A stretch of DNA of 64,000 bases from contig NZ_JBHSTQ010000008.1 in assembly GCF_042660205.1 (NCBI RefSeq), forward strand, positions 1 through 64,000. The letters run 5' to 3'. The position numbers and the translations under genes are program-made. The notes under the pieces were generated by a model that did not search any database, was not told the origin of the DNA, and saw nothing but the letters and a program-made list of their open reading frames with translations. This stretch comes from Sporolactobacillus kofuensis (GTDB taxonomy: Bacteria; Bacillota; Bacilli; Bacillales; Sporolactobacillaceae). Positions 22,631 through 31,345 of this stretch are shown here, piece after piece; positions within the stretch are counted from its first letter, which is position 1; each line of letters opens with the position of its first letter.

Positions 22631-23563
22631 ATGAGAACGATTCGGGTTGGATCAAGGAAGAGCAAGCTAGCTTTGGTTCAGAGTGGTTTAGTCATTGAGA
22701 GTCTGTCAAGCAAATCTGACCAATTTACCTTCGCAATCCAGCATATTGTTACGAAAGGCGACCGGATTTTGGATGTGACGCTTTCAAAAATAGGCGGGAA
22801 AGGTTTATTCGTGAAAGAAATTGAGCGCGCTTTGCTCGACGGCACCATCGATTTTGCGGTGCACAGTATGAAAGATATGCCTGCTGAATTGCCTGATGGA
22901 CTTGAGATTTCCTCCATTCCTTTACGTGAAAATCCGCATGATGTATTGCTTTCCCGCGGACACAAAAAACTAGAGGAACTTGAGCCGGGAGCTGTGGTTG
23001 GAACAAGCAGCCTTCGTCGTGCTGCTCAAATTCTGCAAGCTCGGCCAGATCTTACTATTCGCCCGTTAAGAGGAAATGTGGATACACGGATGGCTCGACT
23101 AAATTCTGGCGACTTTGATGCGATCATTCTTGCTGCGGCAGGGATGAATCGTCTCGGGGTCACAGAAAAAGGCGAAGATCTGCCGTTTCATACAATGCTT
23201 CCGGCTGTTGGACAGGGGGCGCTCGCGATTGAGTGTCGATCGGAAGACGCTGAATTAAAAGCGTTACTGAATACCATAAATCACGAAGAAACTGCAGTCA
23301 CGGTACGTGCAGAGCGTTCATTTCTAAAGCGGCTTAATGGGAGCTGCCAAGTTCCAATTGCTGCATATTGTGAACGACAGAACGATGGCAAGCTCTCGCT
23401 GAGCGGGCTGATTGCCTCGCCTGATGGGACAAAAGTGCTGAAAACGCATTGCAGCGGTGAGAAGCCTGAGTTAATTGGCATTACGGCGGCAGAAGAGTTA
23501 TTGGATCAGGGTGCAGGAGAAATACTATCAGAACTTGGACTGGAAAGTGATTCGGATGCTTGA
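22631..23563 (+). CDS. hemC: porphobilinogen deaminase (hydroxymethylbilane synthase)
   Basis: A 310-residue enzyme that joins four porphobilinogens into hydroxymethylbilane. It starts MRTIRVGSRKSKLALVQ. The lysine/arginine-rich active-site strings KGLFVKEIE, VHSMKDMP, GTSSLRRAAQ and RPLRGNVDTR are present, and Cys239 in LNGSCQVPIA should carry the dipyrromethane cofactor. Its start is 57 bases after hemA. The stop overlaps hemD, so the two are coupled. Confidence 0.97.
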   Translation: MRTIRVGSRKSKLALVQSGLVIESLSSKSDQFTFAIQHIVTKGDRILDVTLSKIGGKGLFVKEIERALLDGTIDFAVHSMKDMPAELPDGLEISSIPLRENPHDVLLSRGHKKLEELEPGAVVGTSSLRRAAQILQARPDLTIRPLRGNVDTRMARLNSGDFDAIILAAAGMNRLGVTEKGEDLPFHTMLPAVGQGALAIECRSEDAELKALLNTINHEETAVTVRAERSFLKRLNGSCQVPIAAYCERQNDGKLSLSGLIASPDGTKVLKTHCSGEKPELIGITAAEELLDQGAGEILSELGLESDSDA

Positions 23564-24374
23564 TGAGGGGAGCTTTACACCGCTGAGCGCGAAGCGGGTG
23601 CTCGTGACTCGTGCACAGCATCAATCTGCCTCCGTATGTGCTCGCATTCGTGCTTACGGTGGCGAGGCTGTTTCCATTCCGCTCATCGACTATCACAAAA
23701 CGAAGCTTTCTACAGATGCACTGCGCACATGGCTTGAGGCTGTTCAGCAGGCAGACTGGGTGATTTTTACGAGCCAAAATAGTCTTGATTTTTTTATGAG
23801 GTTATCCGATCGCCCAGATCAACTAGACGGAGTGAAGCGCGCAGTGGTTGGAAAAAAGACCGCTGAGCGGCTTAAGTACTATGGAATGCGAGCAGATTAT
23901 ATCCCTGATCCCTATTCTGTGCAAGGGTTATTAAATGCCTTTGAAACTGGGGTGGTTAAGGCAGATCGGATTGTAGTGCCACTCGGGTCACGATCAGACA
24001 AAGGATGGCTTGAGAAACTAAAATCCTTAGGTATCAAGGTCACCAGTTGTGTCCTTTATCAGACTACGGTAAGCTTCTCAAGTAAAGCTCGGCTAGAAGA
24101 AGTTGTGGGTTCAGGGTATCTTTCTGCAATCACGTTTGCAAGTCCATCAGCAGTACACTCTTTTACAGAACTTTTACCAGAGAGCAGTTGGCGCAGTGCA
24201 TTGAAAAGTTGTACAATTGCAGTCATTGGATCCACTACTGCTCAGGCACTCGAAGCGCTCGGATACACACCAGATGTTTTACCGAAACGCTTTACAGCCG
24301 TTGATATGATTGACGCACTGGCAAACTATTATTCTAAAGAAGAAGGAAGTCCTTGTAATGAACAGCAATCTTAA
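23556..24374 (+). CDS. hemD: uroporphyrinogen-III synthase
   Basis: A 272-residue protein with the two-domain HemD fold: KRVLVTRAQHQSASVCARIR, SIPLIDYHKT, WVIFTSQNSLDFFMRL, VGKKTAERLKYYGM in the first half and YLSAITFASPSAVHSF, IGSTTAQALEALGY near the end. HemD sequences diverge strongly, so position after hemC is important support. ATG 23556 lies inside the hemC end (8-base overlap); an upstream extension in the same frame has no ribosome site. It closes and inverts ring D of hydroxymethylbilane. Confidence 0.92.
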   Translation: MLDEGSFTPLSAKRVLVTRAQHQSASVCARIRAYGGEAVSIPLIDYHKTKLSTDALRTWLEAVQQADWVIFTSQNSLDFFMRLSDRPDQLDGVKRAVVGKKTAERLKYYGMRADYIPDPYSVQGLLNAFETGVVKADRIVVPLGSRSDKGWLEKLKSLGIKVTSCVLYQTTVSFSSKARLEEVVGSGYLSAITFASPSAVHSFTELLPESSWRSALKSCTIAVIGSTTAQALEALGYTPDVLPKRFTAVDMIDALANYYSKEEGSPCNEQQS

Positions 24375-25356
24375 ATTTGATCGTCACCGCCGACTAAGGG
24401 GCACACCGGCTATTAGGAAGATGGTACGCGAAACTTTTCTGCGACCATCAGATTTCATTTATCCTATTTTCGTGACTGAAGAGGGGAGCAATATCAAATC
24501 TGAAATCAAGTCCATGCCAAACGTGTATCAATATTCATTGGACCGTCTCGATGAAGAGTTGAAGGAAGTTGTGTCATTGGGCATTCCTTCGGTGATCATT
24601 TTCGGTATTCCGAAAGAAAAAGATGCCGTCGGTTCGGGCGCTTATGATGAGAATGGTATTGTCCAAAAGGCGATTCGTTTGGCTAAGAAGAATTATCCGG
24701 ATCTTGTGGTGATTGCGGATACGTGTATGTGTGAATATACAGATCATGGGCATTGCGGAATCATTCACGATGGTGATGTGGATAATGATGAAAGTCTGGC
24801 CTATATTGCGAAAACTGCGGTGTCACAAGCTGAAGCGGGTGCAGATATCATTGCTCCTTCAAACATGATGGACGGGTTCGTTGCGGCGATTCGTCAGGCT
24901 CTTGACGAAGCAGGATTCACGCAAATTCCGATCATGTCCTATGCAGTAAAATTTGCATCTGCGTATTTCGGACCGTTCCGTGATGCAGCTGAAAGTGCAC
25001 CGAAGTTCGGAAATAGAAAAGGTTATCAGATGGATCCTGCGAATAGGCTTGAGGCACTTCGAGAAGCAGAATCCGATCTTCATGAAGGTGCCGATTTTAT
25101 TATCGTGAAACCAGGGCTTCCTTATCTTGATGTGATGCGCGACGTTCGCAATCAAGTGAACTTGCCGCTTGTTGCTTACAATGTCAGTGGGGAGTATGCA
25201 ATGGTCAAAGCAGCTGCCATGAACGGATGGATTGATGAAAAGGCAGTTGTTTTGGAAACATTAATTGCGATGAAGCGCGCGGGTGCGGATCTGATCATTA
25301 CTTATCATGCCAAAGATGCTGTTGTTTGGCTCAAGGAAGAAGAGAAAGGCGAATGA
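24358..25356 (+). CDS. hemB: delta-aminolevulinic acid dehydratase
   Basis: A 332-residue porphobilinogen synthase. Active-site lysines are Lys198 in YAVKFASAYFGPFRDA and Lys251 in FIIVKPGLPYLDV. The cysteine cluster DTCMCEYTDHGHCG (Cys123, 125, 133) marks a catalytic-zinc enzyme. ATG 24358 follows AAGGAAG and overlaps the end of hemD by 17 bases. Order in the pathway is before HemC, but the gene order hemA-C-D-B-L is that of Bacillus. Confidence 0.97.
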   Translation: MNSNLKFDRHRRLRGTPAIRKMVRETFLRPSDFIYPIFVTEEGSNIKSEIKSMPNVYQYSLDRLDEELKEVVSLGIPSVIIFGIPKEKDAVGSGAYDENGIVQKAIRLAKKNYPDLVVIADTCMCEYTDHGHCGIIHDGDVDNDESLAYIAKTAVSQAEAGADIIAPSNMMDGFVAAIRQALDEAGFTQIPIMSYAVKFASAYFGPFRDAAESAPKFGNRKGYQMDPANRLEALREAESDLHEGADFIIVKPGLPYLDVMRDVRNQVNLPLVAYNVSGEYAMVKAAAMNGWIDEKAVVLETLIAMKRAGADLIITYHAKDAVVWLKEEEKGE

Positions 25357-26645
25357 GGGATTTCAGCAAATCGATTGCTGCATATAAGGAAGCAAAACCT
25401 TTAATGCCGGGTGGTGTCAACAGTCCGGTTCGTTCATTTCCTTCGGTTGACCTAGATCCTATTTATATGGATCACGGCAAAGGTTCGAAAGTCTACGACC
25501 TCGATGGAAATGAGTACATTGACTATGTACTGAGTTGGGGACCGCTGATTCTCGGTCATGCCGATGAGAAGGTTGTAGAATTCATCAAAAAAACAGCAGA
25601 AAAAGGGACAAGTTTTGGGTCACCGCATGTACTTGAGACTAAGTTAGCTCAATTGGTTATTGAGCGTGTGCCATCCATTGAAAAGATTCGGATGGTCAAC
25701 TCCGGAACAGAAGCCACGATGAGTGCCATTCGACTTGCACGCGGTTATACTGGCCGAGACAAGATCTTGAAATTTGAAGGGAGCTATCACGGAAGTGCCG
25801 ATTCACTTCTGATTAAGGCGGGCTCCGGGGTTGCCACCCTTGGCTTACCGGATAGTCCGGGCGTCCCTGCTGAGCTGGCAAAGGATACCTTGACGGTTCC
25901 CTATAATGATGCGGACAGTGTTGCAGAAGTTTTCAAACAGGTTGGACATGACATTGCTTGTGTCATCGTTGAACCTGTGGCGGGGAACATGGGCGTTGTT
26001 CCTCCAATTCCAGGCTTCCTTGAGTCGCTCAGAAAGATCACTAAAGAATACGGTGCACTGCTGATTTTTGATGAAGTGATGACCGGATTCCGTGTTGGTT
26101 ATCATTGTGCTCAAGGGTATTATAATGTTACTCCGGACCTGACTACACTTGGAAAAGTGATCGGTGGCGGTCTTCCGGTTGGTGCGTACGGTGGGAAAAA
26201 CGAAATTATGAGTCAGGTTGCACCGGAAGGACCTGTTTATCAAGCCGGTACACTATCAGGAAATCCTTTAGCAATGGCTGCCGGTTACATGACTCTTTCG
26301 CAACTGACACCAAAAGATTATGTCGCATTCCGTGTAAAAGCTGATCGACTAGCTGAGGGCTACAAAGAAGCAGCAGAACGTTATGGTATTCCGCTCGCAG
26401 TGAATCAAGCAGGCGCCATGATGGGCTTCTTCTTCACAGATCAGAAAGTGATTAATTACAAACGATCGAAGTCGTCCAACTTGGATCATTTCAAGAAGTA
26501 CTTTGCTGCGATGATTGAGCAAGGAATATCGCTCCCACCTTCGCAATTTGAGGGTCTTTTCCTCTCGACGAAGCACTCAATGGAAGACATTGAAAAAACG
26601 ATCCATGCTGCCGAAAATGCATTCCGCAAAATTGCAGAATCTTGA
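25353..26645 (+). CDS. hemL: glutamate-1-semialdehyde 2,1-aminomutase
   Basis: A 430-residue PLP enzyme converting glutamate-1-semialdehyde to 5-aminolevulinate. MPGGVNSPVRSF starts the conserved N-terminus; NSGTEATMSAIRLAR binds phosphate; FDEVMTGFRVGYHCAQ and the PLP lysine Lys268 in TTLGKVIGGGLPVGAYGG follow. ATG 25353 overlaps the hemB stop by four bases. It is last in the operon and is followed by a good terminator. Confidence 0.96.
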   Translation: MRDFSKSIAAYKEAKPLMPGGVNSPVRSFPSVDLDPIYMDHGKGSKVYDLDGNEYIDYVLSWGPLILGHADEKVVEFIKKTAEKGTSFGSPHVLETKLAQLVIERVPSIEKIRMVNSGTEATMSAIRLARGYTGRDKILKFEGSYHGSADSLLIKAGSGVATLGLPDSPGVPAELAKDTLTVPYNDADSVAEVFKQVGHDIACVIVEPVAGNMGVVPPIPGFLESLRKITKEYGALLIFDEVMTGFRVGYHCAQGYYNVTPDLTTLGKVIGGGLPVGAYGGKNEIMSQVAPEGPVYQAGTLSGNPLAMAAGYMTLSQLTPKDYVAFRVKADRLAEGYKEAAERYGIPLAVNQAGAMMGFFFTDQKVINYKRSKSSNLDHFKKYFAAMIEQGISLPPSQFEGLFLSTKHSMEDIEKTIHAAENAFRKIAES

Positions 26646-26711
26646 TGGCCGTTTTAAAGTGCTTCAGGCACACGCCATCTCATATAGAAAACTTTTAACG
26701 AATATATATAA

Positions 26712-26750
26712 AATGAACTCGAGCAGAACGATGCTCGGGTTCATTTTTAA
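26712..26750 (+). terminator. terminator of the hemACDBL operon
   Basis: TGAACTCGAGC (26714-26724) pairs with GCTCGGGTTCA (26733-26743) and is followed by TTTTTAA. Confidence 0.85.
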
Positions 26751-26834
26751 TATGGAGGTATCCTGTTTTTTTAGAGGATAAAAGGACCGCATAGGTTGTG
26801 ATCCACAGGTTGATGTTCATGATTCAATGCATCC

Positions 26835-27878
26835 TTACTTTTCTTTTGAATACCCATGAACAAAATTGGTCAGTGCCAGCAACGTTTCTTCTTTGACCTC
26901 AGGAAACACACCATGGCCGAGGTTGAATATATAGCCTGGTCGGCCACCGATATGATCTAAGAGAGCCTTGGCACGTGTTTCCAGTTCATCTTGGGGTGCA
27001 AGGAGTAATGCAGGATCAAGATTCCCTTGAACAGCTTTCGTAATTTCCAGCCTGTTCAAATCATTAACGGAAGTTCGCCAATCGAAAGATAGGACATCGA
27101 CCGGAAGTTTATTCCATTCTTTTAACAGATGCCCAGCTCCTGCCGCAAAATAGAGCGTGACCGCTTTGGTTTTTTTCAGTTCGGTAAAAATTTTCAACAT
27201 AGTCGGAGCAATATAGACTTGGTAATCTTCTTCGCTAAGTGCGCCTACCCAGGAATCAAAGATTTGGACAGCTTGTGCACCGGCACGGATTTGTGCCTTT
27301 AAATAGTTCAGCGTCATCTCTGCCAAATCTTCCATTAATGCTGTCCATTCTTCAGAATGTGCGTACATAAATGCTTTTGTCTGATGATAGTTCTTGGAGG
27401 GACCGCCTTCAATCAAATAACTTGCTAAGGTAAACGGGGCACCGGCAAAACCGATTAACGGGACATTCAGCTGTTGATGCAGCAATTCGACTGTATCTAG
27501 AACAAAAGGCAAATCGTGTGCCGGATCGAGTTGCTTCCATTGCGCAAAGTCGGCTCCAGATCGGATCGGATGACTGAGTACAGGGCCGACACCTTCAACA
27601 ATTTCAACCTTTATTCCTCTTGCTTTTAGCGGGGTCATGATATCGGCAAAGAGAATGGCCGCATCGACACCTAACTTTTCGACGGGAAGCCGAGTGACTT
27701 CGGCACAGATTTCCGGATGGTGACTGATTTCAAAAAAAGAATAACGTTCGCGAATCGCTCTATATTCAGCTTGATAGCGTCCGGCTTGTCTCATGTACCA
27801 TACCGGTGTGTAAGGGACAGCTTCTCTGCGGCAAGCTTTTAGAAAAACATCATTAAACAGTAGACTCATTCCTTTCAT
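26835..27878 (-). CDS. hemE: uroporphyrinogen decarboxylase
   Basis: A 347-residue enzyme that decarboxylates uroporphyrinogen III to coproporphyrinogen III. Diagnostic strings are VPYTPVWYMRQAGRYQAEYR, LFADIMTPL, GFAGAPFTLASYLIEGG, FDSWVGALSEEDY and GYIFNLGHGVFPEV. The Arg/Asp active-site residues are in those segments. ATG 27878 is used; ATG 27869 is alternative. It converges on the hemL terminator. In B. subtilis hemE heads hemEHY; here no hemH or hemY follows, because the gene points at the other hem operon. Confidence 0.96.
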   Translation of the reverse strand: MKGMSLLFNDVFLKACRREAVPYTPVWYMRQAGRYQAEYRAIRERYSFFEISHHPEICAEVTRLPVEKLGVDAAILFADIMTPLKARGIKVEIVEGVGPVLSHPIRSGADFAQWKQLDPAHDLPFVLDTVELLHQQLNVPLIGFAGAPFTLASYLIEGGPSKNYHQTKAFMYAHSEEWTALMEDLAEMTLNYLKAQIRAGAQAVQIFDSWVGALSEEDYQVYIAPTMLKIFTELKKTKAVTLYFAAGAGHLLKEWNKLPVDVLSFDWRTSVNDLNRLEITKAVQGNLDPALLLAPQDELETRAKALLDHIGGRPGYIFNLGHGVFPEVKEETLLALTNFVHGYSKEK

Positions 27879-28026
27879 ATTACCAATGTATATAGTTTAT
27901 CATTAAAATAACTATCCCTCTATTATAGGATTGACGACTTTCCCTTCATTGACAGTCTGATTGCTGGTTTCATCACAGAAATTATGGGTAATTCAGCTCT
28001 CACTTTTCTTTAAAAATAAATTGGAT

Positions 28027-28071
28027 TCGACATGTTTTCAACACAAATTCCACATAATTCTTACTTATAAT
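28027..28071 (+). promoter_or_regulatory. promoter with three 11-bp repeats, response regulator gene
   Basis: Three tandem 11-mers TCGACATGTTT (28027-28037), TCAACACAAAT (28038-28048) and TCCACATAATT (28049-28059) are followed, after six bases, by TATAAT (28066-28071). The common core is TCnACA-N5. The -35 region has no good hexamer, so an activator that binds the repeats is expected. The same layout occurs at 30543-30587. Confidence 0.75.
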
Positions 28072-28196
28072 CTTTAGTAAAAAATAAACATTGACCTGAA
28101 AAATAATGGACGGGGAGTACTTTACTATGGAACAAAAAATCCCAAGGCTTTTCGCCTTGACTCTTACTTTTTCCTGTATGATGAGAGAAGGTGATC

Positions 28197-28904
28197 ATGT
28201 TGAAAAAATTAAAAGTCTTAATGGTTGATGATGACTGGAAATTGCGTAATTTATTGCGCATTTATTTATCAAAGGAAGGATTCGATACTGTTGAGGCGGC
28301 TGAAGGTCATGAAGCGCTGCTAAAAATTCAAAATCAGTCTTTCGATTTGATTATTCTTGATGTAATGATGCCGAACATGGATGGTTGGCAGGTTTGTCAG
28401 TCTATTCGGAAGACACATTCTGTCCCCATCCTAATGCTAACGGCTTTAGGTGAAACCAAAGAGAAAGTCCAGGGACTGGAACTTGGTGCAGATGATTATT
28501 TAACCAAACCCTTTGATCCCGATGAATTGATTGCCCGTGTGCATGCATTGATCCGCCGCGCATCAACAGCCTCCTCAAATCAAATGGAAAATGATGTTCT
28601 GAACTTTCCATCCTTGTCGATTGATAGAGATGGGAGGCAGGTCATGATTCAGGATCGCCCGCTTGAACTTACCCAAAAGGAGTTCGATCTATTTGACATG
28701 CTCGCAATCAACAGTGGGCGTGTTCTTTCAAGAGAACAACTGATTGAAAAGATATGGGGCTTTGACTTTGAAGGCGACGCACGAGTGGTTGACATACATG
28801 TGAAAAACATCAGAGAAAAGCTGAAAAAGGGTGGGTTGCATTATTCCCCAATTCAGACAGCATGGGGGATTGGCTATAAATTCAATCCTGAGGTAAAATC
28901 ATGA
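28197..28904 (+). CDS. two-component response regulator, OmpR family
   Basis: A 235-residue OmpR/PhoB-type regulator. The receiver domain has the acidic pair at residues 11-12, phospho-acceptor Asp55 in LIILDVMMPNMDGW and Lys104 in DDYLTKPFDP. The winged-helix output domain covers about 130-230 (LELTQKEFDLFDMLAINSGR, VVDIHVKNIREKLK). ATG 28197 lies 6 bases after AGAAGG; GTG 28191 is too close. It overlaps the kinase gene by ATGA. OmpR-type proteins bind tandem direct repeats, so it is the obvious candidate for the 11-bp repeats at 28027 and 30543 (inference). Confidence 0.93.
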   Translation: MLKKLKVLMVDDDWKLRNLLRIYLSKEGFDTVEAAEGHEALLKIQNQSFDLIILDVMMPNMDGWQVCQSIRKTHSVPILMLTALGETKEKVQGLELGADDYLTKPFDPDELIARVHALIRRASTASSNQMENDVLNFPSLSIDRDGRQVMIQDRPLELTQKEFDLFDMLAINSGRVLSREQLIEKIWGFDFEGDARVVDIHVKNIREKLKKGGLHYSPIQTAWGIGYKFNPEVKS

Positions 28905-30319
28905 CCATTAATCGAATCGGCCTAAAACTGGGTGCTGCGATTTTGGTGCTGATCATTATCATACTTGTGTCCTTGGGTCTTGCTGTTGATCGGTTATTCA
29001 CAAACTTTTATGAGATGCAAATGAGAGAGGACGCGCAGGAAATCGCTGCGCATTTTACTACGATGGTTGAATCCGGTGATACTTCATCCCGATTGATGAT
29101 CCGAACATTTGCCGAGTTTTCAGACGTGAAGTTCTTATGGGTGAATGCTGACGGAAAGATCGTGACACTTTCGGGAGAACACCCGGAGAATCTGTCATTG
29201 CTCAGAGTGCATGATACCCGACGTCTGCTCGCCGGTCACCCTACAGAATTTCAAACAAGTGATCCAAAAGGAAATCGCTTTTATGTCGTTGGTAAGCCGA
29301 TAAAGGTGGGCAACGCGACAAAACCGGCGATTTATATCGTTGCTTCAATGAACAAGGTAGATGATTCCTTGCAACGGCTTCGGAACCTGCTGATCCTGTC
29401 TGGACTAGGTGCATTTCTACTTGCTTTAGGCATGATCCTGATTATGAGTAAACTTCTGTCCCGCCCGTTGCTTCAAATGCAGCAAATGACTGAGAAAATG
29501 GCAAAAGGCAATTGGGATGCTCGACTTCAGATTGGAAGTCGAGATGAAATCGGTTTGCTTGGGCATTCGATTAACGATCTTGCCACAAGCCTGCAAAGAT
29601 ATCGGGATACGCGACGAGCTTTTTTTTCCAATATTTCACATGAACTTCGAACGCCGGTTACTTATCTTCAGGGCTATTCTAAGGTTCTGGATGAAGGGAT
29701 GATTCAATCTGAAAAAGAAAAAGAACAGTACCTCTCAATCATTTATGAGGAATCCGTTCGTCTTGAACACTTAATAAATGATTTGTTCGATCTCTCAAAG
29801 ATGGAGGAAGGGCAGCTCAAATTATCAATGGAGTGGCTGGACCTGAAACAAGTTGTGACAACTGCGGTTCAGAAAGTGAAACTTAAGGCAGAAAATAAAC
29901 GGCTGAGTTTGCAGATGGAGCTATATGACCGTATTCCGTTCATTCGTGGAGATCGTAAACGGATGGAGCAAGTCCTGTTAAACCTATTGGAAAATGCCAT
30001 CCGCTATACAGAGAGCGGAGGTGTTCATGTTCGTCTGACAAGACAAAAGGAATCAACCATTCTCTCCATTTCCGACACAGGTGTCGGTATCGAAAAAAAT
30101 GAATTACCCTACATTTTTGAGCGATTTTATCGAGTGGAAAAGTCTAGAGCTCGTGAATTTGGCGGGACGGGCTTAGGTTTGTCCATCGTCAAAAAATACG
30201 TTGAAATGCAAGGCGGAACGGTTCGAGTTGACAGCCAAATTGGTGTCGGGACTACTTTTATACTCACTTTTTCACAAAAAAAGCAGAGAAGGGAAGGGAT
30301 GAGTCATGAAAAAAATTGA
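28901..30319 (+). CDS. two-component sensor histidine kinase
   Basis: A 472-residue membrane kinase. Membrane helices are at about 8-28 and 162-182, with a roughly 130-residue extracytoplasmic sensor between them. HAMP covers about 183-235. His247 in FFSNISHELRTPVTYLQG is the phospho-site; the ATPase domain has N, G1 and G2 boxes (LLNLLENAIRYTESGG, SDTGVGIEKNELPYIFERFY, EFGGTGLGLSIVKKYVEMQG, each read in parts). The signal is unknown. The neighbouring His-rich proteins and CDF exporter suggest a metal or envelope stress. Confidence 0.93.
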   Translation: MTINRIGLKLGAAILVLIIIILVSLGLAVDRLFTNFYEMQMREDAQEIAAHFTTMVESGDTSSRLMIRTFAEFSDVKFLWVNADGKIVTLSGEHPENLSLLRVHDTRRLLAGHPTEFQTSDPKGNRFYVVGKPIKVGNATKPAIYIVASMNKVDDSLQRLRNLLILSGLGAFLLALGMILIMSKLLSRPLLQMQQMTEKMAKGNWDARLQIGSRDEIGLLGHSINDLATSLQRYRDTRRAFFSNISHELRTPVTYLQGYSKVLDEGMIQSEKEKEQYLSIIYEESVRLEHLINDLFDLSKMEEGQLKLSMEWLDLKQVVTTAVQKVKLKAENKRLSLQMELYDRIPFIRGDRKRMEQVLLNLLENAIRYTESGGVHVRLTRQKESTILSISDTGVGIEKNELPYIFERFYRVEKSRAREFGGTGLGLSIVKKYVEMQGGTVRVDSQIGVGTTFILTFSQKKQRREGMSHEKN

Positions 30320-30506
30320 TTGGTGCTTTTCCCTATTTCTCATGATTATCGGACTGACTTGCCTGTTTTTCTCTGCTAATTCTTTTGGTCATGAGAGTTT
30401 TCTTGCTTTTGGAAGGACTTTTTTCAGAGTGTGCATGTGGGCGGCATGCCCTGTACTTGTCTTTAGCGGCTTGTATTTATGGTTTTATTACAGAAATAAT
30501 GGGTAA
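30306..30506 (+). CDS. small two-helix membrane protein
   Basis: Sixty-six residues, starting inside the end of the kinase gene (overlap 14 bases) with GGGAAGGGATG upstream. Hydrophobic helices at about 8-25 (FSLFLMIIGLTCLFFSAN) and 42-60 (MWAACPVLVFSGLYLWFYY). No family recognised. Co-translation with the kinase suggests an accessory role such as a sensor partner. Confidence 0.6.
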   Translation: MKKIDWCFSLFLMIIGLTCLFFSANSFGHESFLAFGRTFFRVCMWAACPVLVFSGLYLWFYYRNNG

Positions 30507-30542
30507 TTACGAAAACCTTTTTTCTTTTTTAAATACTCGCTT

Positions 30543-30587
30543 TCTACATGTATTCTACACAAAATCAACACAATTCTTGTCTACAAT
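30543..30587 (+). promoter_or_regulatory. promoter with three 11-bp repeats, His-rich protein genes
   Basis: TCTACATGTAT (30543-30553), TCTACACAAAA (30554-30564) and TCAACACAATT (30565-30575) are followed after six bases by TACAAT (30582-30587). Repeat length, number and distance to the -10 are the same as at 28027-28071. It drives the genes at 30619 and 30831. Confidence 0.75.
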
Positions 30588-30618
30588 CCTTAGTAAAGGC
30601 TGAGAGGAGGAAAAGACT

Positions 30619-30807
30619 ATGGATTTAAGTTGGCTTGCGCTACTTGCTTGTCCGCTCATGATGCTCCCAATGATGTTAATGATGATGAAGGGGGGCCATT
30701 CGCAAAAGGATCACTCGAATCACCAAAGAGCTTCGAATGAGCTTAACGAGTTGAAAGAACAAAATAATCTTCTGCGTGAAGAACTTCAGCAGCTCAAAAA
30801 TAAATAA
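30619..30807 (+). CDS. Met-rich membrane anchor with coiled coil
   Basis: Sixty-two residues. One membrane helix rich in Met and Leu (LALLACPLMMLPMMLMMMKG) is followed by GGHSQKDHSNHQ, with three histidines, and a cytoplasmic coiled coil (LNELKEQNNLLREELQQLKN). Similar CPLMM-type peptides occur in copper or heavy-metal islands of Firmicutes. AGGAGG precedes ATG 30619. Met and His next to a membrane helix suggest metal contact, but that is inference. Confidence 0.6.
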   Translation: MDLSWLALLACPLMMLPMMLMMMKGGHSQKDHSNHQRASNELNELKEQNNLLREELQQLKNK

Positions 30808-30830
30808 GGGAAGATAAGGAGGAATGATTT

Positions 30831-31112
30831 ATGAATTGCTGTGGAAATCATGATAATCACAATCAGAGCAGTAAGAATCATAGTCATGAGAATGAAAATC
30901 AAAGTGCTCATGGAATACATCAACACAACCATAATTTGATGATGGCCGTATGTCTGATTATCCCCATAGCCGTGATCATTGGTCTGTTCTTTACTGGTGG
31001 ATTTTCGGGATCAAACAGCTTGCTCATACTGGCAGCAGTCCTCATATGTCCGTTAATGCATCTATTCATGATGCCGGCAATGATGAAGAAGGGTAATGGA
31101 CATCGTCATTGA
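30831..31112 (+). CDS. His-rich DUF2933-like membrane protein
   Basis: A 93-residue protein with a cysteine pair (MNCCGNHDNHNQ) and about ten histidines in the first 40 residues, then two helices (AVCLIIPIAVIIGLFFTGG and LLILAAVLICPLMHLFMMPA) and a KKGNGHRH end. The C-P-L-M-H-x2-M-M-P motif recalls DUF2933 proteins that accompany copper or multi-metal resistance genes. It is 23 bases after the previous gene and has AAGGAGG. The N-terminus is a likely metal-binding domain. Confidence 0.65.
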   Translation: MNCCGNHDNHNQSSKNHSHENENQSAHGIHQHNHNLMMAVCLIIPIAVIIGLFFTGGFSGSNSLLILAAVLICPLMHLFMMPAMMKKGNGHRH

Positions 31113-31152
31113 TCTACCAAAAATAAGGAGTTAAAAGACTACTCTTCAAAGG

Positions 31153-31190
31153 GATGAGAACTCGATTGGGTTTTCGTCTCTATTTTATGC
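31153..31190 (+). terminator. terminator after the His-rich gene
   Basis: GATGAGAAC (31153-31161) pairs with GTTTTCGTC (31170-31178), including G-U pairs, followed by TCTATTTTATG. Confidence 0.6.
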
Positions 31191-31345
31191 TTTTCATGAT
31201 CATCATGTATTTGTGAATGTTGCTCACGTAAAACACATTTTTCTTACAATAAATTACCTTCTTCATTGAAAAAAGATTGCTGTAGACTCACCCACATTCC
31301 TTTTGTTACCATGGATCTACGTTATAAAGACGAGGGTGGTAATTG

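Noticed and set aside
28108..28230. 40-codon frame in the response-regulator leader
   Set aside because: It overlaps the regulator start in another frame and lacks a good ribosome site; the CAAGGC/GCCTTG hairpin there is short.
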